In this document: one piece after another, positions 1 through 9,299 of the stretch
Layout of the letters: the number at the start of each line of letters is the position of its first letter
Position numbering within the stretch: the first letter of the stretch is position 1
Assembly: GCF_000828085.3 (NCBI RefSeq)
Contig: NZ_JXCA02000024.1
Span: 237,762 to 277,242, forward strand
DNA length: 39,481 nt
Direction of reading: 5' to 3'
From: Scytonema tolypothrichoides VB-61278
Lineage (GTDB): Bacteria > Cyanobacteriota > Cyanobacteriia > Cyanobacteriales > Nostocaceae
The notes under the pieces: generated by a model
Told to the model about the DNA's origin: nothing
Seen by the model: only the letters and a program-made list of their open reading frames with translations
The model's database searches: none
Position numbers and translations under genes: made by a program

Positions 1-165
1 GTGTCGCAAGAATTGCGGGCAGCAGAAGACCCAGAGTTTGAAACTTTCTATACCAAGAACATTTTGCTCAACGAGGGTATCCGCGCTTGGATGGCTCCTG
101 CTGATCAACCTCACGAAAAATTTGTCTTCCCTGAGGAAGTTCTTCCTCGCGGTAACGCTTTGTAA
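1..165 (+). CDS. psbD: Photosystem II D2 protein, C-terminal end (partial)
   Basis: The open frame enters from the left edge and ends with TAA at 163-165, giving the last 54 residues. The stretches [18 protein letters not shown] and [14 protein letters not shown] are the conserved D2 C-terminus; D1 (psbA) ends quite differently. D2 is one of the two reaction-centre core subunits of photosystem II in the thylakoid membrane. The GTG at position 1 is an internal codon, not a start. A strong terminator follows 44 bases after the stop, so this looks like the end of a transcription unit. Confidence 0.97.
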   Translation: MSQELRAAEDPEFETFYTKNILLNEGIRAWMAPADQPHEKFVFPEEVLPRGNAL

Positions 166-209
166 TAGTTATCTAATATATCAGCGATATCAGCGTTAGA
201 TAGTTAAGT

Positions 210-246
210 CGTCCCCGCCACATGGCGGGGACGATTTGATTTTTTT
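210..246 (+). terminator. Rho-independent terminator after psbD
   Basis: A perfect 11-base-pair GC-rich stem (CGTCCCCGCCA at 210-220 with TGGCGGGGACG at 223-233) is followed by a T-rich tract at 234-246. It lies 44 bases beyond the psbD stop. Confidence 0.9.
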
Positions 247-325
247 GGTTAAAGTTATCAAACAGATAGAACAGCTTCAGTTGTGAATTGCTTAAAAAAA
301 CTTTTTTATATTATTGATCTTCAAC

Positions 326-1864
326 ATGGATGCTCAAGAATTTCTGCTAAATTATTGTAAAGGACAAAGAACCTTTTTTCGGGTTAAGCTACAAAATGCT
401 AACTTTCAGGGAGCTAATCTCAGGGGAATAAATATTTGGGGAGCTAATCTTAAAGGAGCTAATCTTCAAGGAGCTAATTTTGAAGGATCTGATCTCTCAG
501 GAGTTAATTTTGAAGGTTCTGATCTTTCAGGAGCTAATTTTGAAGGAGCTAACCTCAAATATAGTAAATTAATTAAAGCTAATTTTGCCAATGCGAATCT
601 CGCCCATACAAATTTTGACCTTGCTTGGCTTCTTGAAGCTAACTTCAGCCAAGCTAACCTTACTGGTGCTAGTCTGAAAACCCCTTTCATGGGCGGAGCA
701 AATTTTAGTCAAGCTAACTTAAATAGAGCAAATTTAGAGGATGCTTGTAAGCACTGGAAAAGTCCTGATAATCCTTACTGGGATGACGAGTTATTTGACT
801 TAGTTACTAGCTCAATCAACTTTAGTGGGGCAAGCCTTAAGGAGGCTGACTTAAAGAGAGGTTATTTTGTTAACAGTGACTTCAGTGAAGCTAATCTCAG
901 TTTAGCTAATCTTAGAGAAGCCGAGCTAGGTTTTACAAATTTTAGAGGAGCCTGTCTTGACGAGGCAGATTTTGCTGGAGCTAACCTTGATAGGTGTGAT
1001 TTTAGAAAAGCTAGTTTAATAAACTCAAACTTTACTGGAGCCAATCTTAGTCAAGCTAATCTTTCTGACTTGATTGTTGGAATTGTTGTTGAAGTAGATC
1101 ATTCTAGAGATTATTATTCTAGAGCCTGCTTCATCAGAGCTAATCTTTATAAGGCAAACCTGAAAAGCTCAGACTTTAGCGGCACAAATTTTGTAGGAGC
1201 AAACTTTAGCGGATGTGATTTGAGCAATGCGATTCTCGCTGATGCTGACCTTAGTGAAAGTAATATCTCAGGAGCTTGTTTTGAGAACGCAGAATTTTCT
1301 ATTCATGGATGTCCACCATGCCACTTCTACAAAAGTTTCTTTTATGAACGTTATGAACCTATAGGGCTAGATTTAAAAGATATCAAATTAATTAAATCAG
1401 CTTTTAAACACATTCCTACTCCCCAGAAACTAGAAATTATAATTGGGCGTAGTGAGAGCCGTAAAATCTTCATGGAAGCATTAGATCAAACAAAAAAGCG
1501 ACTAATTCTAGTTAACCCTTGGTTGACTCAATCTGCTATTAATAAGGAAGTCTTACAAAAATTCAGATACCTCCTGAAGCGAGGATGTCATATTAATATT
1601 GGCTGGGGCAATCTTAATGATATAGGCTCAAAGAAATTAATACCGCTAAATCGAAAAATTCTTATATCAAAGATGAATCAGCAAGGACAAGATTGGAAAT
1701 ATGGAGTTTTGCCTGAACTAGAAAAGTTAGAAAAGGAATATCCGAATCAATTCCAGTTAAAATTATTAGGGACGCATGAAAAATTTTTAGTATGTGACTC
1801 TTCTTTTGCTATGATAGGCAGTCACAATTTTCTTACATCTGGAGATGCAAGTGATGAACGATAA
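326..1864 (+). CDS. Pentapeptide-repeat protein fused to a phospholipase D-like domain, ended early by a nonsense codon
   Basis: The first ~330 residues are A(N/D)L/F-type pentapeptide repeats, which fold into a right-handed beta-helix. Residues ~375-510 resemble a PLD-superfamily domain (nuclease, phosphatase or phospholipase) with one HKD-like motif, HEKFLVCD, followed by GSHN. The ATG at 326 is preferred over an upstream TTG at 314 because MDAQEFLL matches the start MDTDELL of the pentapeptide protein at 13413; no clear ribosome binding site is visible. The TAA at 1862-1864 is followed by 30 further sense codons in the same frame (TGIIFDESETIAAL and so on) to a TAG at 1955-1957, so the gene appears cut by one nonsense change near its C-terminus. 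The HKD motif itself is retained. A single HKD motif would need dimerisation to form an active site. The role is unknown; a nuclease effector is possible but is inference. Confidence 0.75.
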   Translation: MDAQEFLLNYCKGQRTFFRVKLQNANFQGANLRGINIWGANLKGANLQGANFEGSDLSGVNFEGSDLSGANFEGANLKYSKLIKANFANANLAHTNFDLAWLLEANFSQANLTGASLKTPFMGGANFSQANLNRANLEDACKHWKSPDNPYWDDELFDLVTSSINFSGASLKEADLKRGYFVNSDFSEANLSLANLREAELGFTNFRGACLDEADFAGANLDRCDFRKASLINSNFTGANLSQANLSDLIVGIVVEVDHSRDYYSRACFIRANLYKANLKSSDFSGTNFVGANFSGCDLSNAILADADLSESNISGACFENAEFSIHGCPPCHFYKSFFYERYEPIGLDLKDIKLIKSAFKHIPTPQKLEIIIGRSESRKIFMEALDQTKKRLILVNPWLTQSAINKEVLQKFRYLLKRGCHINIGWGNLNDIGSKKLIPLNRKILISKMNQQGQDWKYGVLPELEKLEKEYPNQFQLKLLGTHEKFLVCDSSFAMIGSHNFLTSGDASDER

Positions 1865-1957
1865 ACTGGAATAATATTTGATGAATCTGAAACAATTGCT
1901 GCGTTAATTGAAAGTTTTGATAATGCTTCAAACTTAGATGACAGAGATAGCAGTTAG
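1865..1957 (+). pseudogene. In-frame C-terminal remainder of the pentapeptide/PLD gene
   Basis: The same reading frame as 326-1864 continues for 30 sense codons after the TAA and stops with TAG at 1955-1957. The encoded residues (TGIIFDESETIAALIESFD) look like the helix that normally follows the GSxN strand of PLD domains. This supports a GAA-to-TAA-type nonsense change rather than a natural end. Confidence 0.6.
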
Positions 1958-2192
1958 TCAGTCCCAATGAAACAAGTTTCATCACCAATGATGAAAATAT
2001 AATTTTTTCTGTTCTCTTATTTTCAAGTTATAATCAATAACGTTGTAGAAAATGCAAACAACGTAAAAAGATTGCTGAGTCATCGTTTACTCGTATGCCT
2101 AATTTGGAGAATTTGACGGTTGATAAATCAACCGTGTCGTGTTTCCTCCCTGGTCTTTTGACACACGGTTTCTACACTCGCGCAATCACAGC

Positions 2193-3998
2193 ATGACAAA
2201 AATTCCGCCTGCTGTGATAATTCTGGGTAACAACAGTATCCCCGTGGCAAAAAAAATTATCAGCGTCTTGCCAGGAGCGCAATTATACGGGTTGGCAGGT
2301 CGAACTGATGATGTGGATGTTAGTTTTACTGAGTTTGGAACGACACTGCGAGAATTATTTGCTCATGGAACACCAATCATTGGCATTTGTGCAACAGGTA
2401 TTCTCATCAGAACCCTCGCGCCATTACTTGCTAATAAGCGAGAGGAACCTCCAGTTCTTGCTGTTGCTGAAGATGGTAGTGCAGTGGTGCCACTTTTAGG
2501 CGGACTTAATGGTGTCAATTCGCTAGCACGCCAAATCGGTGAGGTACTGAGTGTCAAACCCGCTATCACAGCTACAGGTGACATTCGTTTTGGCATCGCG
2601 CTGGAAGATCCTCCTACAGGGTACCGTCTGGCTAACCCGGATGACGCTAAATCGTTCATGTCTGACTTACTAGCGGGAAACTCGGTGAGGTTGGAAGGAA
2701 GTGCACCTTGGTTGAAGAATAGTGCCTTACCTATTGCCGAGGATGCAACAAGAGTTATACAAATTACTGAAAAGCAAGTTGTTTCTACATCAAGCCGCCT
2801 CGTCTATCATCCTGCAACAGTAGCGATTGGGATAACCTTCCTTAATCCCTGCTTACCAAAAACAGAAAGAGGGAGTTCTGAGGAAATCGCTCTTGTGCAG
2901 CAAATGCTGGCTGATGCTGAGTTAGCTTCAGCATCTGTTGCAGGAATCTTCGCCAGCACTCTTGATGCTGCTAATCCAGCTTTACAAGAAATTGCCGATG
3001 CCCTCAATGTGCCTATTCGCTTCTTTACTCCAGACGAAATTGCGGGTGTGATGTCACAAGGTAAGACTGTGGATGTGGCGGCAGCAGCAGCTTTAACCGC
3101 TTCCTCTGGGCAGTTGGTGATGCAACGGCAAACATCTGATTTTAGCTGTGCGATAGCGAAGCGCTGCTGCTTTCAGCAGATCGCCCTCTCACCCTCACCC
3201 ATCAATATCAACACCACAGGTAAACCACGCGGTCGATTGGTAGTCATTGGCACTGGTCCTGGAGGAAGCGATTGGATGTCTCCAGAAGTTAAGGAAGTTT
3301 TGCGTAATGCCACTGATTTAGTTGGTTATTCTACTTACTTGGAATTAGTCGGCTCGTTGAGCAAAGGTAAAAGGTGGCATGAGTCCGACAACCGGGAAGA
3401 AATTGCACGGGCACGAGTAGCGCTAGATTTAGCGACAGAAGGGCGTTTTGTGGCGGTAGTCTCTTCTGGTGACCCCGGCATTTATGCTATGGCAGCAGCA
3501 GTGTTTGAAGTGCTTGAGAAGGAGGCAAAGCCAGAATGGCAAGGTATCGAAATTCAAGTAGCACCAGGTATTTCCGCGATGCAAGCAGCAGCAGCGAAGA
3601 TTGGTGCCCCCCTGGGTCATGACTTCTGCGCTATCTCCTTGTCTGATATCTTAAAGCCTTGGTCAATTATCGAACAGCGAATTACTGCCGCTGCACAAGC
3701 AGACTTCGTAATTGCCTTCTACAATCCAGTGTCAAAGCAGCGTACCTGGCAACTGGCACAGGCAAAAAATATACTGCTGCGTTATAGATATCCTGAGACT
3801 CCAGTTGTGCTAGCCCGCAATCTTGGTAGGGATGGAGAATCTGTTCAGGTTTGCACTTTGGAAAACTTAGCACCAGAACTCGCTGATATGCGGACAGTCA
3901 TTCTTGTGGGGTCAAGCAAAACCCGGACGATTCAGCGGTGCGATGGTAGCGTCTGGGTTTATACTCCTCGTCGCTATGATGAGGATAAGACTTTATAA
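2193..3998 (+). CDS. Fused CbiG / precorrin-3B C17-methyltransferase (CobJ/CbiH)
   Basis: Cobalamin biosynthesis bifunctional enzyme of about 601 residues. The N-terminal half carries CbiG features (GICATGILIRTLAPLL, then VPLLGGLNGVN and a CbiG C-terminal region ending near ALTASSGQLV); CbiG opens the delta-lactone ring of cobalt-precorrin-5A. The C-terminal ~240 residues are a tetrapyrrole methylase: the glycine-rich GRLVVIGTGPGG start, the VVSSGDPGIYAM motif and VAPGISAMQAAAA are classic for CobJ/CbiH, which methylates C17 and contracts the ring. CbiG-CobJ fusions are common in cyanobacteria. The ATG at 2193 (MTKIPPAVIILG) is chosen over an 18-residue upstream extension because it begins the CbiG fold directly. 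No cobalamin riboswitch is seen upstream. A 9-bp hairpin at 2116-2135 lies in the leader, without a T-tract. Confidence 0.92.
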   Translation: MTKIPPAVIILGNNSIPVAKKIISVLPGAQLYGLAGRTDDVDVSFTEFGTTLRELFAHGTPIIGICATGILIRTLAPLLANKREEPPVLAVAEDGSAVVPLLGGLNGVNSLARQIGEVLSVKPAITATGDIRFGIALEDPPTGYRLANPDDAKSFMSDLLAGNSVRLEGSAPWLKNSALPIAEDATRVIQITEKQVVSTSSRLVYHPATVAIGITFLNPCLPKTERGSSEEIALVQQMLADAELASASVAGIFASTLDAANPALQEIADALNVPIRFFTPDEIAGVMSQGKTVDVAAAAALTASSGQLVMQRQTSDFSCAIAKRCCFQQIALSPSPININTTGKPRGRLVVIGTGPGGSDWMSPEVKEVLRNATDLVGYSTYLELVGSLSKGKRWHESDNREEIARARVALDLATEGRFVAVVSSGDPGIYAMAAAVFEVLEKEAKPEWQGIEIQVAPGISAMQAAAAKIGAPLGHDFCAISLSDILKPWSIIEQRITAAAQADFVIAFYNPVSKQRTWQLAQAKNILLRYRYPETPVVLARNLGRDGESVQVCTLENLAPELADMRTVILVGSSKTRTIQRCDGSVWVYTPRRYDEDKTL

Positions 3999-4195
3999 CC
4001 TATCAGGCTGCAAGTAAAAAGTCCAGAGTGACTCTGAACTCTAGACCCTTGACAACACTCACAATTATCCTGTGATTTTTATAGCAGTCGCCACAATTGT
4101 TAGGACATTTCCCTGTTAAGAGTTAAGAGTTAAGAGTTCCCTCTTAATCAAAGTACGATGTCCTAAACGATATGTCTGTTGCTATACCTCACAGT

Positions 4196-5536
4196 TTATG
4201 AACTTGATTTCAGATTGACAATTGCTCTTTTAAGAGTGTCATAGGTATAGCCATACTTTCTAAAATCCAGAGTGTCTGCAGGTGTAACAATATCATTTTG
4301 TGAAAATCGAGGTAGCAAAGATAACAAATCTCCAGGAGTCCAATTCGCTGGAATGGACTCTCCTCCATCCCAAGGCCACAATCGGTCATTGAGATTCTCT
4401 CCATAATGTCCACCTGTGGCAGGATAATAATTGGAACCGGCGTGTCCATTTGCCTGCCATTCGGCCCAAAGGCGATCCACATTAGAATGAATTAACCAAA
4501 ATATTGGATCGTTAATAGAACTGGCAAGGGCAGCCATTGTACCTAGAGGATCGGGACGACCTACAGCAGGGTCAAAAGTGGCTCCACCAACGAAGCTATG
4601 AAAATAGTTATGCTCAAAGACTCCTGGCGTTGGTTGTTGAGAGGAACTATCAAGTTTGATAAACCCTTCTAGAGCTAAGCGAAAAGTTCCATAGTTATTA
4701 ATAGTAAGGATTTGCTCCACATCTTCTTTAGGAATAGGGTAACTATTTGTAGGTGGCACTTGCAGAAAGCGTAAGAGTGTGTCGCCAAATGGTTCTCCTG
4801 ATGGCTTGATATGTAAGTTTGGGTTTAGAACCCATCCATTGGCTTTTGTAAAAGAACCAGACACAACAGGTCCTCCTTGAACTTCACCCAAACCCGGAAT
4901 GCTGAGGTTGACTCCTTGACCATTTGGCCCCATAAAGTCATCTTGAAAGAGAACTGTCAACGCATTAGCGTCTGTCCAATCCCAATAAGGAAGTGTGACA
5001 TTGGGGTTTACTAATTGCAACGCTTTTTCAAATCGGTGTATAAACTCACGATGCCACGGTAGGAATAAATCGCTTTCATGGGCACCATCATGTCCAGCAG
5101 CCGGACCTTGTGCACTGTCGTACATTAAACCCATTGCCGCTACATGCACTGCAACAAACTGGTCATAGATACTGATACTGCTACCCTTGGGGACTATGTG
5201 TTTTAATGTCCGCACAGCATTAATGAATGCTTGTTTTTCTTCTTGGGTAAGGTCAACAACGTTCTTTCTAACTCTATAAGCTTTCTTTGTGCTCATAGGA
5301 AATTTTCTGTTTTGAGGAGCAAGATTAGAGATAGTGCTGTTGATTTCATCAACAACACTGGTGTAAGAAGGTGCAGTCAGCTTGATATTTGAACTATTGC
5401 TGAGCACCTGATTTAATGCTTGCTTATGCTCGCGATACTCAACATTATGAGAAAGTGCTGGAGTTCCGAAAACGACCAAGACAGCAACTATACTAGCAAT
5501 AATGACAGCTTTAATAGTTTTGTGGATTTTCATCAT
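4196..5536 (-). CDS. Secreted tyrosinase-family copper oxidase
   Basis: 446 residues with a hydrophobic N-terminal segment (residues ~8-28, AVIIASIVAVLVVFG then ALSH) that looks like a signal peptide. It carries the type-3 dicopper site of tyrosinases (PF00264): CuA candidates H131, H149/H153 and H162 in LFLPWHREFIHRFE, and CuB candidates H309 and H313 in FEHNYFHSFVGG plus H350 in DPIFWLIHSNVDRLW. Tyrosinases hydroxylate monophenols and oxidise diphenols to quinones; related enzymes act in natural-product pathways. No caddie protein or biosynthetic neighbour is nearby, so the substrate is unknown. It is transcribed away from the cobalamin gene and appears monocistronic. Two adjacent ATG codons are possible starts. 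Confidence 0.92.
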   Translation of the reverse strand: MMKIHKTIKAVIIASIVAVLVVFGTPALSHNVEYREHKQALNQVLSNSSNIKLTAPSYTSVVDEINSTISNLAPQNRKFPMSTKKAYRVRKNVVDLTQEEKQAFINAVRTLKHIVPKGSSISIYDQFVAVHVAAMGLMYDSAQGPAAGHDGAHESDLFLPWHREFIHRFEKALQLVNPNVTLPYWDWTDANALTVLFQDDFMGPNGQGVNLSIPGLGEVQGGPVVSGSFTKANGWVLNPNLHIKPSGEPFGDTLLRFLQVPPTNSYPIPKEDVEQILTINNYGTFRLALEGFIKLDSSSQQPTPGVFEHNYFHSFVGGATFDPAVGRPDPLGTMAALASSINDPIFWLIHSNVDRLWAEWQANGHAGSNYYPATGGHYGENLNDRLWPWDGGESIPANWTPGDLLSLLPRFSQNDIVTPADTLDFRKYGYTYDTLKRAIVNLKSSS

Positions 5537-5718
5537 CTACGCTTGTTGTGGTTCCTAAAGATTTCAAGATTTTTTGAGGAGTCTACTGAGAGCAATAATT
5601 AATTTGTATATAATTTGACAGTAAAAAGAATCACTCACAATAGAAAATCTTTAGGAAAATCCCTCTATTCTTTCGCAACCAGCGCAAAAGTCGTCATTTT
5701 TTGCAGTATTGCTGTGTT

Positions 5719-5823
5719 TCAACCTAGTTTGACCCGATCAACTGGATGACGACCGATAGGTAAATTTATCGTACCGCTTTCTGTTTTGGATACGCCGTAG
5801 ATAATGCCGAGGTATTCTCGCCG
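5719..5823 (-). pseudogene. Fragment of an RluA-family rRNA pseudouridine synthase
   Basis: A 34-codon open stretch between two stop codons on the minus strand reads REYLGIIYGVSKTESGTI followed by NLPIGRHPVDRVKLG. This matches the RluA/RluD pattern in which K/R-x-YxAxVxG is followed by G(T)I..PIGRHP.DR. The catalytic HRLD motif and everything else are absent, and no start codon exists, so this is a relic. It is the only recognisable content of the 326-base gap between the tyrosinase and PepSY genes. Confidence 0.7.
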
Positions 5824-5862
5824 TTAAGTTGGGGGCTTGTATCCTTTTTTTTCGGTCATTCT

Positions 5863-7008
5863 TTAACTTTTCACTGAAGGCTCAATCATTTTCATTGACT
5901 CCCGTCCGAGATTTTTGCCTTTGTAGCGATACCACCACATCACAAAGCCAGTGATAGATAGAATCAGCGGTGTAAGTCCAACAAATATATAGAAAATGCG
6001 GGTAGTTAAGCCACCAAAGGTGCCATAGTGCATTGGTACAAACGAGTTGAAAACAACGTCAGCTCGTGATGGCTGCAAACCATTTTTTAGTTGCACCACT
6101 TTGCCTGTATACTGGTCGAGATAAACCTGGGAGCGACCGTACTCCCACGTTTCTTGAGGCTGTTTTTTGCCCACCCTAAAAACTCCTTCTGGAGTTTGCG
6201 GTAGGCTGATGTAGGTAGTAACACCACCTGGTAGGGCAGCATCAGCTTTTTTGAGAATTTCGCCTAGCCCCAAAGGTGACTTACCCTCTATAGGTTGAGA
6301 AACTGGTTTCGGTGGCATGGGAGTGAAGGTTGCAGCGTGGATTACAGGTTGGGAATAATCCCAAAAATTCCAGCACACACCTGTGAAGGAAATCATGCCA
6401 AGGAAAACAGCTGCAATAATGCCTGCCACCTTGTGAATATCAAAGTTAGTTCGCTTGGGATGTGCATCCCACTTGATCTTGAAGCCAAGAATCAATTTGC
6501 GCCAACCGGGCCATAAAATAAATCCTGTAATGCTAAGAAGGAAAAGGAAAAACGCGGCAATTCCAACAATGATTGTTCCAATGTTGCCAGCAAGAAGTTC
6601 ATAGTGGAGTTTGAAGGTGAACCCAATTAATGTACGCTCCCACTGACGAGAACCCATAATTGCACCCGTGTAGGGATTGACAAATACTTGCCTTCGTGTG
6701 TCATCCGGACCTTCCAGCCAGACGCGATAGGGGAGGTGGGCATCTGGAAGTGTATTCATGCTTAATAGTTTCAGTTCAGGTTGCGAGGCGTAGGCGGTTT
6801 TGACAGTTTCGACTACGGACTCAATAGGGACGCGTTGTCCTTGAGGAATGACTTGCCCAAATTGCTGAGTTACTAAGAATTGGTCGATTTCGCGCTGAAA
6901 GACTAGTAAGCTGCCAGTTAATCCGACGATGATTAACAGTAGTCCGACAATTAAGCCGAGATAGCGGTGTATGTAAAATATAAAGTCGCGGAATTGTTTA
7001 TAATTCAT
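5863..7008 (-). CDS. PepSY-associated membrane protein of a siderophore/iron uptake locus
   Basis: 381 residues with the PepSY-TM pattern: an N-terminal YIHRYLGLIVGLLLIIVGLTGS segment, a periplasmic PepSY-like part (RQVFVNPYTGAIMGSRQ), two central membrane helices (about residues 145-165 and 190-215, with HKVAGIIAAVFLGMISFTG) and a C-terminal helix (IFYIFVGLTPLILSITGFVMWW). Such proteins often accompany TonB-dependent siderophore receptors and are thought to be inner-membrane reductases or uptake helpers. It lies 46 bases downstream of the broken receptor at 7055-8987 and is probably co-transcribed with it. The gene itself looks intact. Confidence 0.88.
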   Translation of the reverse strand: MNYKQFRDFIFYIHRYLGLIVGLLLIIVGLTGSLLVFQREIDQFLVTQQFGQVIPQGQRVPIESVVETVKTAYASQPELKLLSMNTLPDAHLPYRVWLEGPDDTRRQVFVNPYTGAIMGSRQWERTLIGFTFKLHYELLAGNIGTIIVGIAAFFLFLLSITGFILWPGWRKLILGFKIKWDAHPKRTNFDIHKVAGIIAAVFLGMISFTGVCWNFWDYSQPVIHAATFTPMPPKPVSQPIEGKSPLGLGEILKKADAALPGGVTTYISLPQTPEGVFRVGKKQPQETWEYGRSQVYLDQYTGKVVQLKNGLQPSRADVVFNSFVPMHYGTFGGLTTRIFYIFVGLTPLILSITGFVMWWYRYKGKNLGRESMKMIEPSVKS

Positions 7009-7054
7009 GGTGGATGCTCATTTTTGAGAAAAAGGATGACAAAAACTGACAAAA

Positions 7055-8987
7055 TCAAAAATTTACGGAAAATGTCCCCAGAATCGTAAACGGTTCGCCG
7101 TAAAAGACTGCATTTCTATCACGGGCACTTTCAAAATAATCCACATCAAAAAGGTTCTTGAAATTCAGTCCCACTCGCCAATTCTCACGACGGTAAAAAA
7201 TCGTCGCATCAGTTCGCACATAACTAGGCAAAGTGAAAGTATTTGCTAAGTCTCCCTTTCTATCACCTGTGAAAAACAACCCTGCACCTAATCCCAAGCC
7301 TTTGAAACCTCCATTTTGAATTTCATATGCAGCCCATAAACTTGCACCGTGTCGTGGCACGTTGTTAGGTTGATTTCCTTTGAAAGCTGGTCTAGTATCT
7401 TTAGTAATTTCTGCATCAGTGTACGCGTAGCTGGCAATCAGATTTAATCCTGGTATTGGTTGTCCGACTATATCTAACTCAATACCCTGGCTTTGTTGTT
7501 CGCCCACCTGGATGCTAAAGTTTGATCTGCCAGGAGTCGGATCCGGTGCAACAACGTTTTGCTTGGTGATTTGGTAAGCTGCTACTGTTGCTGACAGTTT
7601 GCCGTCTAGAAACTCTGTTTTTACACCCACTTCAAATTGTTCGCCCTCGGTTGGCTTAAACGTTGTCCCATCTGCATTGACAGTAAACAAACCCGCTGGC
7701 AAAAACGAGCGACTGTAGCTGGCGTACAGGGAAACTGGCGAAATCGGCTGATAAACCATCCCCACGCGAGGACTAAAAGCTGTGTCGTTTCTGTCAAATG
7801 TTCTGTTAGTCAATCGGTTGTTTGGTGGTCGTGTTAATAATTCCACCTGGTTCAGCCTGTCCGTAAAGCACCGAAGCTGGACCTTTAAGAACTTCAACTT
7901 GCTCAATGTTCGCTGTTTCAGAGAATGTGCGACCTCTGATTCTAATGCCATTGACATAATTGCTGCCGTTGTTGTTACTAGTTGAAAAGCCTCGAATTGT
8001 GAATTGATTCGGAAAAGAAGTTAAACCACCAGTAGCTCCTAATGAAACACCACTGATATTACGCAGTGCATCAATCAGGTTAATAGCTTTTTGATCTTCA
8101 AGCACCTGTCGGGGAACAACTTGAATTGAAGCTGGAATATCCCGGATGGGAGTATCAGTTTTCGTTGCAGTTGTTGCATCAGGTACGCGGTATCCATCTT
8201 GCTGCCCTGTCACCACCAACTCAATCGGTTCATCACCAGAAGCTGATGGTCTAGTTGGCTGTGTCTGGTTTTCTGGCTGAGCAGGATTTTGTGGTGTTTG
8301 TGACCCCTCCCTTTGTCCCTCCGCGAGGTTCGGGGAGGGTTGGGTGGGGTTCTGCGCCGAAGGTGCGGTACTCGCAACACTGAAGATCAGACCTTCGTTG
8401 GGACTATCATACAATTCGACCTGTGGTGCACCCGCCTCACCCGTTACCGTCACTCGGATAGTTTTGGCGTCAAAATTAGTTACCGTTATCTCAGTAACAC
8501 CCGCAATTGGTTTTTGTGAGCGGAATGTGAATCCCTCACCTGAGGGAAGGCGCAGTTGAGCATTGGGGATCTCAGCAATGAAAGTATTGCCAGTACTGCG
8601 ATTGACTAGTTGCAACGCCTGCCCCTTGGTAGTTTGTAAGATGACCTCCACACCCTTATCTGTGGGATTTGCTTTTACTCCGGTCACTTGCACGACTCCA
8701 CCCCCCTGTTTCCCTCCTTGCGAAGGGAGGACGGAAGGGGGGTTTGGTGGTGTTGATGACTGCACGAGCATTCTGGCACTTTTGGAAGGATGCTCTATCT
8801 CACTTAAGTGCCGAATCTCTCTTATGGGTTCAACCAGCTCTGCTTTGGAGAGTAAGGGTAATCGTTGATCAGAACTACTTTGTTGTACTCCTTGAGTTTT
8901 GACTATCTGACTCCAAGCAGGAGTTGTCACTAACATCGAAACAGAACTTGTCAATAGCAGAGCTTTCAGTTTTTGCTCCCTTCTCAT
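7055..8987 (-). pseudogene. TonB-dependent siderophore receptor with AMIN domain, broken by internal deletion and frameshift
   Basis: The 5' part (8987 down to a stop at 7806-7808, 393 residues) has a signal peptide, an AMIN domain (VTGVKANPTDKGVEVILQTT onward), a Pro/Gln-rich linker and a plug ending EVLKGPASVLYGQAEPGG then IINTTTKQP. The 3' part, in another frame, resumes about there with FSPRVGMVYQPISPVSLYAS, GVELDI-type strands (QQSQGIELDIVGQPIPGLNL) and the terminal barrel signature ending GTFSVNF. Between plug and late barrel, family members have roughly 250-280 more residues, so most of the first barrel half is missing and the frames do not match. The TonB box region and both ends survive. 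Loss of the barrel should abolish transport. GC-rich palindromes lie inside the linker coding region near 8310-8345 and 8699-8741. Confidence 0.88.
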
Positions 8988-9299
8988 CTTTGCCCCTTAC
9001 AATCGGTAGTGCTATCCGCCAGTTAATGCTAATTAATTGATATAGCTAACAGACTTACATGAGAAAACTCTACAGGAGCTGACTTATCAATTGCAAATCT
9101 TTGTCATAGTTTCGTAATGTTTTCTGTGCAGCTAAGTGCTAACACTTTTGTTTGAGGATATAAATGTTTACACAACTGCACAAACAAGCGTATGGATTAT
9201 TTGTTGAGAAATATGCTCTGACCTTGATTTGACGGCATGGTAGGGGGCACAGGCTGTGCCCCCTACTGTCTGGTAAATGTAACCGAGAATGGCTATATC
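8988..9299. other. Intergenic region between the TonB receptor and the PLP enzyme gene
   Basis: The 312-base gap should hold the promoter of the minus-strand receptor/PepSY unit close to 9000. I see no convincing Fur box. The only structured feature is the palindrome at 9240-9266, which may end the upstream minus-strand unit 9300-11285. Confidence 0.5.
9240..9266. repeat. Dispersed GC-rich hairpin (GGC loop)
   Basis: A perfect 12-bp stem (GTAGGGGGCACA / TGTGCCCCCTAC) surrounds the loop GGC. A related hairpin at 36695-36716 has the same architecture with changed but still paired stem bases. It lies 33 bases past the stop of the PLP enzyme gene and may also act as a transcript 3' end. Confidence 0.75.

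Noticed and set aside
2041-2192. Cobalamin riboswitch ahead of the CbiG-CobJ gene
   Set aside because: I looked for a B12-box-type segment and found only a simple 9-bp hairpin at 2116-2135.
8988-9120. Fur box upstream of the TonB receptor
   Set aside because: Regulation by iron is expected, but no convincing 19-base inverted Fur site is visible.
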